Shown here one piece after another: positions 1 through 8,047 of a stretch of 64,000 bases of DNA. Below the pieces are notes generated by a model. It did no database searches, was not told the DNA's origin, and worked only from the letters and a program-made list of their open reading frames with translations. The stretch covers positions 994,661 to 1,058,660 of the forward strand of contig JAMPEV010000001.1 in assembly GCA_023664955.1 (NCBI GenBank), given 5' to 3'. Positions within the stretch are counted from its first letter, which is position 1. Each line of letters opens with the position of its first letter. A program made the position numbers and the translations under genes. This stretch comes from Duncaniella sp. (GTDB lineage: Bacteria > Bacteroidota > Bacteroidia > Bacteroidales > Muribaculaceae).

Positions 1-95
1 TCATGACTCTTGTACTACTTCCATTATCTATTGTAAATCTTTCAATGTGCTCTGTGTCTTCTTGGATACCCTCGGCTCAAAGCCTCAGGCGAAAA
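1..95 (-). other. rRNA operon leader; 16S gene off left edge
   Basis: Read on the minus strand, this stretch lies downstream of two tandem consensus promoters and ends with a segment (GTAGTACAAGAGTC, positions 5-18) that resembles the leader just upstream of 16S rRNA genes in Bacteroidales. No mature rRNA sequence is inside the window, so the rRNA assignment is inferred from promoter type and leader resemblance. Confidence 0.55.
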
Positions 96-101
96 GCGAT
101 G

Positions 102-133
102 CAAAGGTAGAAACTATTTTTGAACTGACCAAA
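102..133 (-). promoter_or_regulatory. Proximal rRNA-type promoter (P2)
   Basis: On the minus strand a TTTG (-33) is followed by exactly 20 bp and TACCTTTG (-7), then CATCGC. This is a full match to the Bacteroidota vegetative promoter, with the TACCTTTGCA box typical of stable-RNA genes. It points off the left edge. Confidence 0.8.
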
Positions 134-278
134 TTTTCAATCATTTTTTTTAAAAAAAATCAAATCTGAATTCCTACAAGCTGAATCCTTAAAAGTAGTC
201 AGCTCCCGGCAAACTCATTTTCATCATTTCAAATCATCAATTCCAACCTCCGCTGAGGCTATTTCCTTAAAGCGAGTG

Positions 279-310
279 CAAAGGTAGGTACTTTTATCGA
301 ATCCTCCAAA
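279..310 (-). promoter_or_regulatory. Distal rRNA-type promoter (P1)
   Basis: Second full match on the minus strand: TTTG, 20 bp, TACCTTTG, followed by CACTCGC. It lies 177 bp upstream of P2 with the same spacing and the same -7 octamer, which is the tandem arrangement expected for an rRNA operon. Confidence 0.8.
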
Positions 311-494
311 TATTATTATGTTGTTTAACATATTTTTAACAGTTATTAATAAAAAACCGGATATAATGCCAAATAATAATCAGTCTTGGAATTTACCACA
401 TTTATTATATAACATTTATATAAAAAGATTATAAGACATTAATATAAATATAAATAGAGCTTTAATAAGAACATACAGAGCATTAATAAGTATC
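311..494. other. AT-rich spacer, no gene seen
   Basis: Low-complexity AT-rich DNA between the outward rRNA-type promoters and the serA terminator. No open frame, tRNA or clear repeat was seen. It may act as an upstream A/T element for the strong promoter at 279-310, but that is inference. Confidence 0.4.
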
Positions 495-529
495 AAAAAA
501 AATCCCGACCGCAAGATATCGGTCAGGAT
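495..529 (-). terminator. Intrinsic terminator after serCA
   Basis: On the minus strand a 9-bp stem (TCCTGACCG pairing CGGTCGGGA, one G-T) with an 8-nt loop is followed by eight T residues. It lies about 80 bp beyond the serA stop codon. Confidence 0.75.
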
Positions 530-606
530 CGTGTTGTCATTCAATGAATATGATTACCTAAATGAGCAAGCTAAACAGGCAGCCCTAAGCTACCACGCTA
601 TTACAT

Positions 607-1527
607 TCATTTGTTCACCCGGAAGCGAGCTTCCCCGGTGGTAAGATATGCAACAACTTGATTAGCAGCTGCAATACCGGCGTTGATATTTGCTTCCGAC
701 GTCTGAGCGCCCATCTTCTTAGGAGTAAAGAACACACGGTCACCAAAACGCTCCTTAATCTCTGCTGCGCGCTCAGGAGCCACGTCAGCAGCATATTTAA
801 TGTCATGGCGAGCATCGAGAGCCTTGATCAGACCTTCTTCGTCAATAACCTCCTTGCGTGCGGTGTTAATAAGAAGACCGCCTTTAGGCATGGAAGCGAT
901 CAGATCATAGCCAATAGAACCTTTTGTTTCGGAAGTGGCTGGTATGTGGATTGACACGACTTTGTTCTCCCTGTAAAGCTGCTCAACAGAATGAACCGGA
1001 CTAACACCGGCATCCTCCATCACATTGTCAGGGCAATAGGGATCGAGGGCCGAAATATTCATATCAAAACCGCGGGCAATACGGGCCACATTACGACCTA
1101 CCTGTCCAAATGCCTGAATACCTATAGTTTTATCCTTCAATTCAGTACCCGAAGTGCCGTTATACATATTTCTGCACATCATAACCGCAAGACCGAACAC
1201 TAATTCAGCCACAGCGTTGGAATTCTGTCCCGGAGTGTTCTGCACACATACATTATGGGCAGTAGCGGCAGCGAGGTCCACATTGTCGTAACCGGCACCG
1301 GCTCTAACCACAACTTTCAGATTTTTTGCAGCATCGAACACAGCCTCGTCCACCTTGTCACTGCGGATGATAAGAGCGTCCACATCAGCCACGGCATCGA
1401 GCAATGTTTGTTTGTCGGTATACTTCTCAAGAAGGATGAGCTCAGCTCCAGCCTCCTCTATCACCTTGCGCATGCCATCAACAGCCACGGCAGCGAAAGG
1501 CTTCTCAGTTGCTATTAATACTTTCAT
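607..1527 (-). CDS. serA: D-3-phosphoglycerate dehydrogenase, short form
   Basis: Likely oxidises 3-phosphoglycerate to 3-phosphohydroxypyruvate with NAD, the first step of serine synthesis. At 306 aa it is the short form without a C-terminal ACT or ASB regulatory domain, so serine feedback through ACT is not expected. The order is a D-2-hydroxyacid dehydrogenase N-terminal part, RAGAGYDNVD, a Rossmann segment near residue 140 (GxxGxxG in AFGQVGRNVA), and the NTARKEVID segment carrying the conserved Arg. Near residue 270 the usual catalytic His of TPHIGxxT is replaced in TPKKMGAQT; I recall the same sequence in Bacteroides homologues. It lies 47 bp downstream of serC and is probably cotranscribed with it. 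Ends at the terminator 495-529. Confidence 0.9.
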   Translation of the reverse strand: MKVLIATEKPFAAVAVDGMRKVIEEAGAELILLEKYTDKQTLLDAVADVDALIIRSDKVDEAVFDAAKNLKVVVRAGAGYDNVDLAAATAHNVCVQNTPGQNSNAVAELVFGLAVMMCRNMYNGTSGTELKDKTIGIQAFGQVGRNVARIARGFDMNISALDPYCPDNVMEDAGVSPVHSVEQLYRENKVVSIHIPATSETKGSIGYDLIASMPKGGLLINTARKEVIDEEGLIKALDARHDIKYAADVAPERAAEIKERFGDRVFFTPKKMGAQTSEANINAGIAAANQVVAYLTTGEARFRVNK

Positions 1528-1574
1528 AAAAGAGCTGTTTTACATTTATACAAAAGTGTGAATTAGAAGCTATT

Positions 1575-2645
1575 TTAGTGTTGAGCCTCAAAACCCTTCA
1601 TCGCCTCGATGAGCACTTTCACGCTTTCGATGGGAAGCGCATTGTAAAGCGAAGCGCGGAAACCGCCCACAGAGCGGTGACCTTTAATACCGACGATGCC
1701 GCGAGCAGAGCAGAAGTCCACAAAGTCCTTTTCGAGTTCTTTGTACTCGGGAGTCATCACGAAGCAAACATTCATTATAGAGCGAGACTCAGGATCAGTG
1801 ACAGTGCCGACAAACATCTTGCTTGAGTCGATAGCATCGTAAAGGAGAGCAGCCTTTTCCAAGTCGCGTTTCTCCATTTCCTTAACGCCGCCATTTTCCT
1901 TGAGGTAACGAAGAGTCATGAGGGATGCGTAGACGGGGAGCACAGGGGGAGTATTGAACATTGAACCCTTCTTGATGTGAGTTCTATAGTCAAGCATAGT
2001 GGGGATGGCGCGTTCAACATGGCCGAGCGCATCCTCCTTTACGATCACGAGTGTAGCACCGGCCGGACCGAGATTCTTCTGAGCTCCTGCGTAGATAAGG
2101 TCATACTTAGCCACGTCGATGGGACGAGAAAAGATATCAGATGACATATCGGCAACGAGGGGCACCTTAACATCTGGGTCGGTACGGAGTTCTGTGCCGT
2201 AAATTGTGTTATTTGTGGTAATGTGGAAATAGTCAAGATCGTCGGGCACCACATAGCCTTTGGGATAATAGGTGTAGTTAGCTTCCTTAGAAGAAGCAAG
2301 CACCTCAACTTCGCCGAAGAGGCGAGCTTCCTTGATAGCGTTTGACGCCCAAGTGCCAGTGTCGAGATAGCCGGCTTTAGTCTTTAGAAGGTTCATCGGG
2401 GCCATGCAGAATTGGAGGCTTGCGCCGCCGCCAAGGTAAAGCACTTGATAGCCATCGGGCACCTCTAAGAGTTCTTTCACAAGTTGTTGAGCTTCATCCA
2501 TCACAGCCACAAACTCCTTGCTGCGGTGAGAAACTTCTAAAAGTGACAGACCGGTGTTTGCAAAATTGTTAACCGCGTCAGCCGTGTTCTTAATGGTATA
2601 TTCACTAAGGATAGATGGTCCGGCATAGAAATTATGCTTTTTCAT
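1575..2645 (-). CDS. serC: Phosphoserine aminotransferase
   Basis: PLP-dependent transaminase that converts 3-phosphohydroxypyruvate and glutamate to phosphoserine; the family can also serve pyridoxine synthesis. The 356-aa length is normal. Starts [13 protein letters not shown], with the family FYAGPS start. [10 protein letters not shown] near residue 70 is the cofactor-phosphate region, and the PLP lysine sits in [12 protein letters not shown] near residue 190. The C-terminal [15 protein letters not shown] segment contains the substrate-binding Arg. First gene of a leftward serC-serA pair. A TATATTTG -7 box lies about 33 bp upstream. Start codon is ATG. Confidence 0.95.
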   Translation of the reverse strand: MKKHNFYAGPSILSEYTIKNTADAVNNFANTGLSLLEVSHRSKEFVAVMDEAQQLVKELLEVPDGYQVLYLGGGASLQFCMAPMNLLKTKAGYLDTGTWASNAIKEARLFGEVEVLASSKEANYTYYPKGYVVPDDLDYFHITTNNTIYGTELRTDPDVKVPLVADMSSDIFSRPIDVAKYDLIYAGAQKNLGPAGATLVIVKEDALGHVERAIPTMLDYRTHIKKGSMFNTPPVLPVYASLMTLRYLKENGGVKEMEKRDLEKAALLYDAIDSSKMFVGTVTDPESRSIMNVCFVMTPEYKELEKDFVDFCSARGIVGIKGHRSVGGFRASLYNALPIESVKVLIEAMKGFEAQH

Positions 2646-2677
2646 AACGTGTATAATTAGTTAAGGAATTATTTTCG

Positions 2678-2711
2678 CAAATATACACAATTTTTCAATT
2701 TCAAAATCAAA
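2678..2711 (-). promoter_or_regulatory. Probable serC promoter
   Basis: On the minus strand TATATTTG (2678-2685) fits the -7 consensus. The best upstream TTTG is 22 bp away, slightly longer than the usual spacing, so the -33 assignment is tentative. Confidence 0.45.
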
Positions 2712-2790
2712 ATTAAAGAAAAATTTCTTTATTTATTGTTCTGCTGATTTTACAACTTAGAATTTTCAAATCTGACAGGCCAGATGATAA

Positions 2791-4110
2791 TCACTTTTTC
2801 CGGCTGTCGACACCCATGCCATCCTTGTTGCCAGGTTGCCCGGATAGCCAGCGGCTATTCTGGAGGGCGGCTGAACGCATCTCTGCCTGATTATCGCACG
2901 GAGTCCACAAAGTTTTATGCCCAAGGGCATCGGGCATGTATTGTTGCACCACAAAATTGCCGGGATAGTCATGGGCATACTTATAGTCCCTACCGTAGCC
3001 CATCTCCTTCATAAGAGAAGTGGGGGAATTACGAAGGTGAAGAGGCACAGGGAGGTCACCGGTTTTCGCCACCAATTCCATCGCCCTGTCAAGGGACATA
3101 TACGCAGAATTACTCTTCGGCGAGAGCGCGAGATAGACCGTGCATTCAGCCAATGGGATACGCGCTTCCGGAAAACCGATTTTATGCACAGCGTCGAACG
3201 TGGCATTGGCCAATAACAATGCGTTCGGATTAGCAAGACCGATATCCTCCGACGCCAGAATCATTAGACGGCGTGCGATAAACACCGCATCTTCGCCACC
3301 GGTAATCATCCTTGCCAGCCAGTAGATGGCCGCATCGGGGTCGCTTCCGCGCACACTCTTGATAAATGCCGAAATTATGTCATAGTGCATCTCGCCATTC
3401 TTATCATAGGCGGCAGGATTTTCCTGAAGTCGGTCAGTGACAATCTTATCATTAATCAATATAGTGTCACCTTGAGGGGTCGACTGTTCAAGGAGGTCAA
3501 GGATATTAAGCAGCTTTCTCGCATCGCCACCCGCAAACCGGAAAAGAGCGTCGGTTTCCTCAACTTTAGCCCCATGGCTCTTCAGGACCTCATCCTTCAC
3601 CAAAGCACGACCCAAGAGTTGTTGTAGCTGTGGCTCTTCAAGCGGCCTTAACGTATAAACTTGCGCACGTGACAGAAGCGGTCGGATAACCTCAAATGAG
3701 GGATTCTCAGTCGTAGCTCCTATCAGGGTGACTATACCGCTCTCCACAGCCCCGAGCAGACTATCCTGCTGCCCCTTATTGAATCGGTGTATTTCGTCGA
3801 TGAAAAGGACGGGACGACCCTGAGTGAACATGCTCTCTGAGTCCTTGCGGCAACGGTCAATAACATCGCGCACATCCTTCACGCCCGAAGTGACAGCCGA
3901 TAGTGTATAAAACGGCACATTAACCGTGTTGGCTATAATCCTGGCAAGAGTGGTCTTACCCACACCAGGAGGACCCCAGAGGATGAACGAAGAAATTCTG
4001 CCCGACTCAATCATGCGCCGGATCACTCCGTTTTCACCAACTATATGTTCCTGACCGATATAATCATCGAGAGAGCGCGGACGAAGGCGCTCGGCAAGTG
4101 GTGTATTCAT
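2791..4110 (-). CDS. rarA: RarA/MgsA-type replication-associated AAA+ ATPase
   Basis: Clamp-loader-like AAA+ ATPase thought to act at stalled replication forks. Walker A is [11 protein letters not shown], Walker B is [11 protein letters not shown], and sensor 1 is [11 protein letters not shown], a RarA/WRNIP1 signature. The C-terminal tetramerisation region has the family segment [16 protein letters not shown] chose the ATG at 4110 ([19 protein letters not shown]), 439 aa, because homologues begin there; the frame stays open to 4152, but those extra residues overlap a TATCTTTG box (4119-4126, minus) that may be the promoter. The C-terminal ~25 residues are hydrophilic and probably disordered. 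Transcribed leftward, divergent from the gene at 4429. Confidence 0.92.
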   Translation of the reverse strand: MNTPLAERLRPRSLDDYIGQEHIVGENGVIRRMIESGRISSFILWGPPGVGKTTLARIIANTVNVPFYTLSAVTSGVKDVRDVIDRCRKDSESMFTQGRPVLFIDEIHRFNKGQQDSLLGAVESGIVTLIGATTENPSFEVIRPLLSRAQVYTLRPLEEPQLQQLLGRALVKDEVLKSHGAKVEETDALFRFAGGDARKLLNILDLLEQSTPQGDTILINDKIVTDRLQENPAAYDKNGEMHYDIISAFIKSVRGSDPDAAIYWLARMITGGEDAVFIARRLMILASEDIGLANPNALLLANATFDAVHKIGFPEARIPLAECTVYLALSPKSNSAYMSLDRAMELVAKTGDLPVPLHLRNSPTSLMKEMGYGRDYKYAHDYPGNFVVQQYMPDALGHKTLWTPCDNQAEMRSAALQNSRWLSGQPGNKDGMGVDSRKK

Positions 4111-4428
4111 AATTATTACAAAGATACGAAAATTTAGATAATCCATCATCAAAATTTCACAACTTGATATGTAAACCCTGATAAATTTGTGTTAAAGGTA
4201 TTTAATATGACAGCTTGTTGAGTTGTATTTAATATTTTTTCATTAATTTTACACCGAAAGTGAAAACCGATCAAAAGACATCGAACTTTCACACGACTGA
4301 ATTGTTAATTTTATAACCGACAAGATTGGCTACTTATACTGTTAAAACCGCTTAAGATAGCATCAAGCCAGCATATGACAGTCCCCAAATAATCGGATAC
4401 AGAAAATTAACGTTTAAACTATACAACT

Positions 4429-4668
4429 ATGAGCGCTCAGAAAAATTCAACAGGCACCCCGGCAACCGCACGCAACATCTTCGGTATCATAATGATAATT
4501 ATCTACGTGGGCGTAGGTATAATGTTCTTCTGCGGATATTTTGACATCCTCTTCCCCACATGGACATGGATTAAATGGGTAGCTGGCAGCCTCTTCACTC
4601 TCTATGGCTTGTGGCGTGCATACCGCCAGTTCAAAGGCATAGACGCCGGCTACGGCAACGAGGAATAA
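4429..4668 (+). CDS. Small two-helix membrane protein
   Basis: 79-aa protein of unknown function. It has a polar N-terminus, a first hydrophobic segment (IFGIIMIIIYVGVGIMFF, residues about 19-40) and a second (about 47-65), ending with a charged tail. It sits 38 bp upstream of the PstS-like lipoprotein gene in the same direction, so the two are probably cotranscribed. I recall small membrane proteins like this near ExbB/ExbD/TonB and PstS-like genes in other Bacteroidales, but no exb or tonB gene is present here. A helper or assembly role is only inference. Confidence 0.7.
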   Translation: MSAQKNSTGTPATARNIFGIIMIIIYVGVGIMFFCGYFDILFPTWTWIKWVAGSLFTLYGLWRAYRQFKGIDAGYGNEE

Positions 4669-4706
4669 CATGACTTTTTCACTTCCCGACTCAACCCGAC
4701 AACAAC

Positions 4707-5690
4707 ATGAAACGAGCAACACGTATACTGAGCACCGCAGCATTAGTTGCCGCCACGCTAATGAGCGTAAGCTGCAACAAGAAGGCCGAGCAGAAGCCAT
4801 CGACACTCGCCAAGATTGCTTGCGATGAGTCATTTGAGAAAATAATGGAACAGGAGATAGATGTGTACGAATACATCTACCCCAAAGAGGATGTACTCGC
4901 CTACTATGTTCCGGAGGCAGCCGCAATAGACTCCATCATGGCAATGGGGAATGTGAAAACAGCCGTAATCACACGCCCCCTCACAGAGCAGGAGGTATCT
5001 TACCTCAAGAGCCACAAGAAAGTCGTGCACCAGCAGCGCATAGCAGTCGATGCCTTGGCATTGATTGTAAATCCCGCTAACCCGGTGGAAATCCTTTCCA
5101 GCAAAGACATCGCAGAAATTCTGACCGGCGAAGTGACCCGCTGGGATCAGGTCGAGCCGTGCAAGCTCGGAGAAATCTCCGTGATATTCGACCACCAAGG
5201 CTCATCGACAGTGAAATATATGCGCGACTCCCTGCTCAACGGCAAGCCATTCGGCCCCAACGTATCGGCCGTTAAGACCAACCCCGATGTATTCAAAGCC
5301 GTGGCAGAGAACAAGAACGCAATTGGCATAATCGGCGTTAGCTGGGTGGCAAGCGACATGAGTGGCAGAGACCGATCCGTGGCCGAGCTAGCTGAGGCTA
5401 CCGAGAAGAGCGACACCACCACTATGGACTTTAACTCCGATGTCAAAGTGCTGAAAGTGCGCGGCAAAGTGGACGGCAACGAAGTCATGCAGGCCTACAA
5501 GCCATATCAGGCCTACATATTCGACGGAAGCTACCCCCTATACCGCTCCGTCTACATGGTATGCACCGCTCCGGGAGGCACCTCTCACCGTTTCTACAGT
5601 TTCGTGACCGGCTTCCAGGGACAGAAGATTATCCAAATGACCGGCATCCTCCCTGCCACCGTCCGCCCCCGTATGGCACAAGTGGAATAA
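4707..5690 (+). CDS. PstS-like substrate-binding lipoprotein
   Basis: Periplasmic binding protein of the PstS/PBP-like type, 327 aa. The signal peptide ends in a lipobox (MSVSC, Cys at residue 23), so it should be lipid-anchored. Family segments include VDALALIVNPANPV and LTGEVTRWDQV. The region that in classical PstS reads RxxGSGT and holds phosphate here reads DHQGSSTVKYM, so the ligand is uncertain. No pstC, pstA or pstB permease genes are nearby, so it is not part of a standard Pst importer locus. Follows the small membrane protein and precedes a TPR protein that has its own -7 box. Function inferred from fold only. Confidence 0.8.
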   Translation: MKRATRILSTAALVAATLMSVSCNKKAEQKPSTLAKIACDESFEKIMEQEIDVYEYIYPKEDVLAYYVPEAAAIDSIMAMGNVKTAVITRPLTEQEVSYLKSHKKVVHQQRIAVDALALIVNPANPVEILSSKDIAEILTGEVTRWDQVEPCKLGEISVIFDHQGSSTVKYMRDSLLNGKPFGPNVSAVKTNPDVFKAVAENKNAIGIIGVSWVASDMSGRDRSVAELAEATEKSDTTTMDFNSDVKVLKVRGKVDGNEVMQAYKPYQAYIFDGSYPLYRSVYMVCTAPGGTSHRFYSFVTGFQGQKIIQMTGILPATVRPRMAQVE

Positions 5691-5870
5691 TCGTCAATTG
5701 CTCGATTTCTTTTGGCAATGGGAATAAGCAACATGACGATAAATGCGAATTTTTTCCAATTAATTTTTTACGTTCGATAAAAATTCGTAAATTTGTAAGT
5801 CATAAAAGTAAATATCAAACAATAACAAAGACAATAACAATAAAAAACAAACTATAGTAAACCAACCGCA

Positions 5871-7502
5871 ATGAAATTCCGTACAGTTTTCTCGCTTCTT
5901 TTGGGAGGCTTCGCCCTCGCTGCTTCAGCCCAGGGTGGTTATCAGGATGGTGTAGACTACTACAACGCTGACCGTTTCGATAAAGCAAAAACCATTCTCG
6001 AAAAGACACTGAATGACCCATCCACCAAAAAGGCAGTTTCTTATTACTATCTCGGTGCCCTTGATCTCCGCGACAATAATATTGCCGGGGCCGAAACCAA
6101 CTTCAAGAATGGTATCGCCGCCGATCCCACATATGGCTATAACCATGTAGGACTTGGCGAAATCGCACTTAAGAAAGGCAACAAAAAAGAAGGCGAAGAG
6201 CAGTTCAAACTCGCTCTCGAAGGCAACAAGAAAGACGCAGCCCTCATGGCCGCAATCGCTCGCGCTTACTTCAACGCTGACCCCGTAGCTTACTCAAAGG
6301 AAATCGACAAAAACATTGCCAACGCAATGAAGCAGTCAAAAAACAAAGAGGCCCAAATCTATGTTCTTAAGGGAGACATGGCAAAAAGCGAAGATATCGG
6401 CCAGGCCGCCGGTTACTACGAGCAGGCTATCATCTATGACGAAGAAGCCGGCGACATCAACCCCGAAGCATACGTTAAATACTCTAACCTATACAATAAG
6501 GTAAACCCTGAATTCGCTATCAACAAGCTCGAAGAGCTCAATCAGAAACTACCTACTTCTGCCCTCGCACAGAGCGAGCTCGCTGAAAAGTACTACGACG
6601 GCAATATGCTCACTAAGGCCGCTGAACAATATGGCAAGTACATGCAGAACCCCAACCACTTCCAAGGCGACGAGCAGCGTTATTCAGGCCTTCTCTACTT
6701 CGGCAAGAAGTACGCTGAATCACTTGACGTGGCAAAGCAAGTACTCGCAAAAGACCCAGACAACGAGTATATGCAGCGCATGGTGATGCTCAACGAGGCA
6801 GCTCTCGAAAACTATCCCGCAGCTGAACAAGCAGCTCAGAAGCTCTTCTCCCACAGCGGTGCCAAGTTTACAGCTACTGACTACACCACTCACGGTGACA
6901 TCCTTGGCAAGCTAAACCGCCCCCAGGAAGCCGTAGACGCTTACATGGCCGCTTACAATCTCAACCCCGAAAAGAACAAGCAAATCCTTGCTAATCTTTC
7001 ATCAATGTACACCGACCTTGAGGACTATCAGAAAGCAGCCGAACTCATGCAGCAGTTTGTTGATGCAGGAGACGCTTCGCTCAACGACTACTTCATCCTC
7101 TCTAACCGCTACAAGAACCTCGGCCTTTCACTCCCCGAAGGTTCTCCCGAGCGCGCAGAAGCTGCCAACAACGGTATCAAGTATGTTGACATCGCACTTG
7201 AAGACGCGGCTAACAAGGGACCTCTATACCGCAACAAAGCAACCCTTCTCCAGGTACGCGACGGTAGCGAAATCACTCCCGAATTAGTTAAGACTTACGA
7301 GGATATGCTCGCAGCTTATGATGAAGACCCCGAGAACCGCACAAAGTATGTTGACGCCTACAAGAGTGCCTACAACAATATCGCCAACTACTACCTTAAG
7401 CAGGGCGACAACGCACAGGCTCGTGTATACTTTGAGAAGTTCCTAGAAATCGACCCCACCAACGAACCACTTAGAGAGTATCTTGAAAAGAACCTCAAAT
7501 AA
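5871..7502 (+). CDS. Secreted tetratricopeptide-repeat protein
   Basis: 543-aa protein with a cleavable signal peptide (cut near AASAQ, residues 16-21) followed by TPR-type helix pairs along nearly the whole length, for example YDQALxx-like patterns at residues 25-130 and VYFEKFLEIDPTNEPLREY near the C-terminus. TPR arrays mediate protein-protein contacts; this one is likely periplasmic or outer-membrane associated. A TAAATTTG -7 box at 5788-5795 gives an ~70-nt leader. The gene ends directly at a terminator hairpin. Homologous proteins in Bacteroidales often follow PstS-like genes; the specific partner is unknown. Confidence 0.85.
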   Translation: MKFRTVFSLLLGGFALAASAQGGYQDGVDYYNADRFDKAKTILEKTLNDPSTKKAVSYYYLGALDLRDNNIAGAETNFKNGIAADPTYGYNHVGLGEIALKKGNKKEGEEQFKLALEGNKKDAALMAAIARAYFNADPVAYSKEIDKNIANAMKQSKNKEAQIYVLKGDMAKSEDIGQAAGYYEQAIIYDEEAGDINPEAYVKYSNLYNKVNPEFAINKLEELNQKLPTSALAQSELAEKYYDGNMLTKAAEQYGKYMQNPNHFQGDEQRYSGLLYFGKKYAESLDVAKQVLAKDPDNEYMQRMVMLNEAALENYPAAEQAAQKLFSHSGAKFTATDYTTHGDILGKLNRPQEAVDAYMAAYNLNPEKNKQILANLSSMYTDLEDYQKAAELMQQFVDAGDASLNDYFILSNRYKNLGLSLPEGSPERAEAANNGIKYVDIALEDAANKGPLYRNKATLLQVRDGSEITPELVKTYEDMLAAYDEDPENRTKYVDAYKSAYNNIANYYLKQGDNAQARVYFEKFLEIDPTNEPLREYLEKNLK

Positions 7503-7528
7503 CACCTATATAATATAGGTGTATTTTT
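7502..7528 (+). terminator. Terminator after TPR gene
   Basis: ACACCTATA pairs with TATAGGTGT across a 3-nt loop, starting at the stop codon and followed by TATTTTT. A 9-bp perfect stem. Confidence 0.7.
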
Positions 7529-7579
7529 GCCGCAAAGCCAGTCTGAAAAAATGGCAATGCAAATGTACCAATCTTACAG

Positions 7580-7617
7580 GCCGGACGTATATTTGAGTGC
7601 GTCCGGCTTCTGTTTTT
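7580..7617 (+). terminator. Second terminator after TPR gene
   Basis: GCCGGACG (7580-7587) pairs perfectly with CGTCCGGC (7600-7607) and is followed by TTCTGTTTTT. A strong GC-rich stem 50 bp beyond the first hairpin. Confidence 0.8.
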
Positions 7618-7618
7618 C

Positions 7619-7783
7619 TAAGTGAACGTAAAAAAACAAATCGGGACAGGATGAGCAGTTATCATTGAGCAGACATGTCCTCCGAATGAAGGTTTCTAGT
7701 GAACTAAATAACTAAATGGAGAACGGCATAGATGCCAATGAGAACAAGCAGAGTGTCCCGATTTATTTTTTGAAGTTCACTTA
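7619..7783 (+). repeat. Dispersed inverted-repeat element, family 1 copy A
   Basis: A 165-bp non-coding element bounded by inverted ends (TAAGTGAAC at left, GTTCACTTA at right). Inside are an A-rich then GGGACA left half and a TGTCCC then T-rich right half, so the whole can fold into one long hairpin; GTTATCATTG and CAATGAGAAC are complementary at 9 of 10 positions. A shorter copy in the opposite orientation is at 17911-18020. No open frame. It looks like a MITE or hairpin repeat without transposase. Confidence 0.75.
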
Positions 7784-8047
7784 AATCAGCATCTTCCAAG
7801 CCCGCTCATATCCGATTTAAAAAATTTAAATCATGTTATTAGGTTAATTCAACGTTTTTTAGTTACTTTGTACCTGACTTACAAGCCTTCATGACTTTCA
7901 ACTATAAGAGATTATCTAAACCAGGCCGAAATGCGCTACCTCTGTAATCGTATAATTCGGCAAAATATAACATTCAACGTTTTCAATAACCAACCCAAAA
8001 CAATGAGTTGAAGATTAATGTTATATATTCAAATGACAATGAGAGAT
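7784..8047 (+). other. Upstream region of acyl-CoA ligase gene
   Basis: No gene seen. The only promoter-like feature is TTACTTTGTAC near 7863-7873, a weak match to the -7 consensus. CAACGTTTT occurs twice (7850s and 7976-7984) but without further structure. Confidence 0.35.

Noticed and set aside
7619..7783. CRISPR array interpretation of the repeated blocks
   Set aside because: There are only two distant copies, arranged as inverted ends and not as regularly spaced direct repeats; no cas genes.
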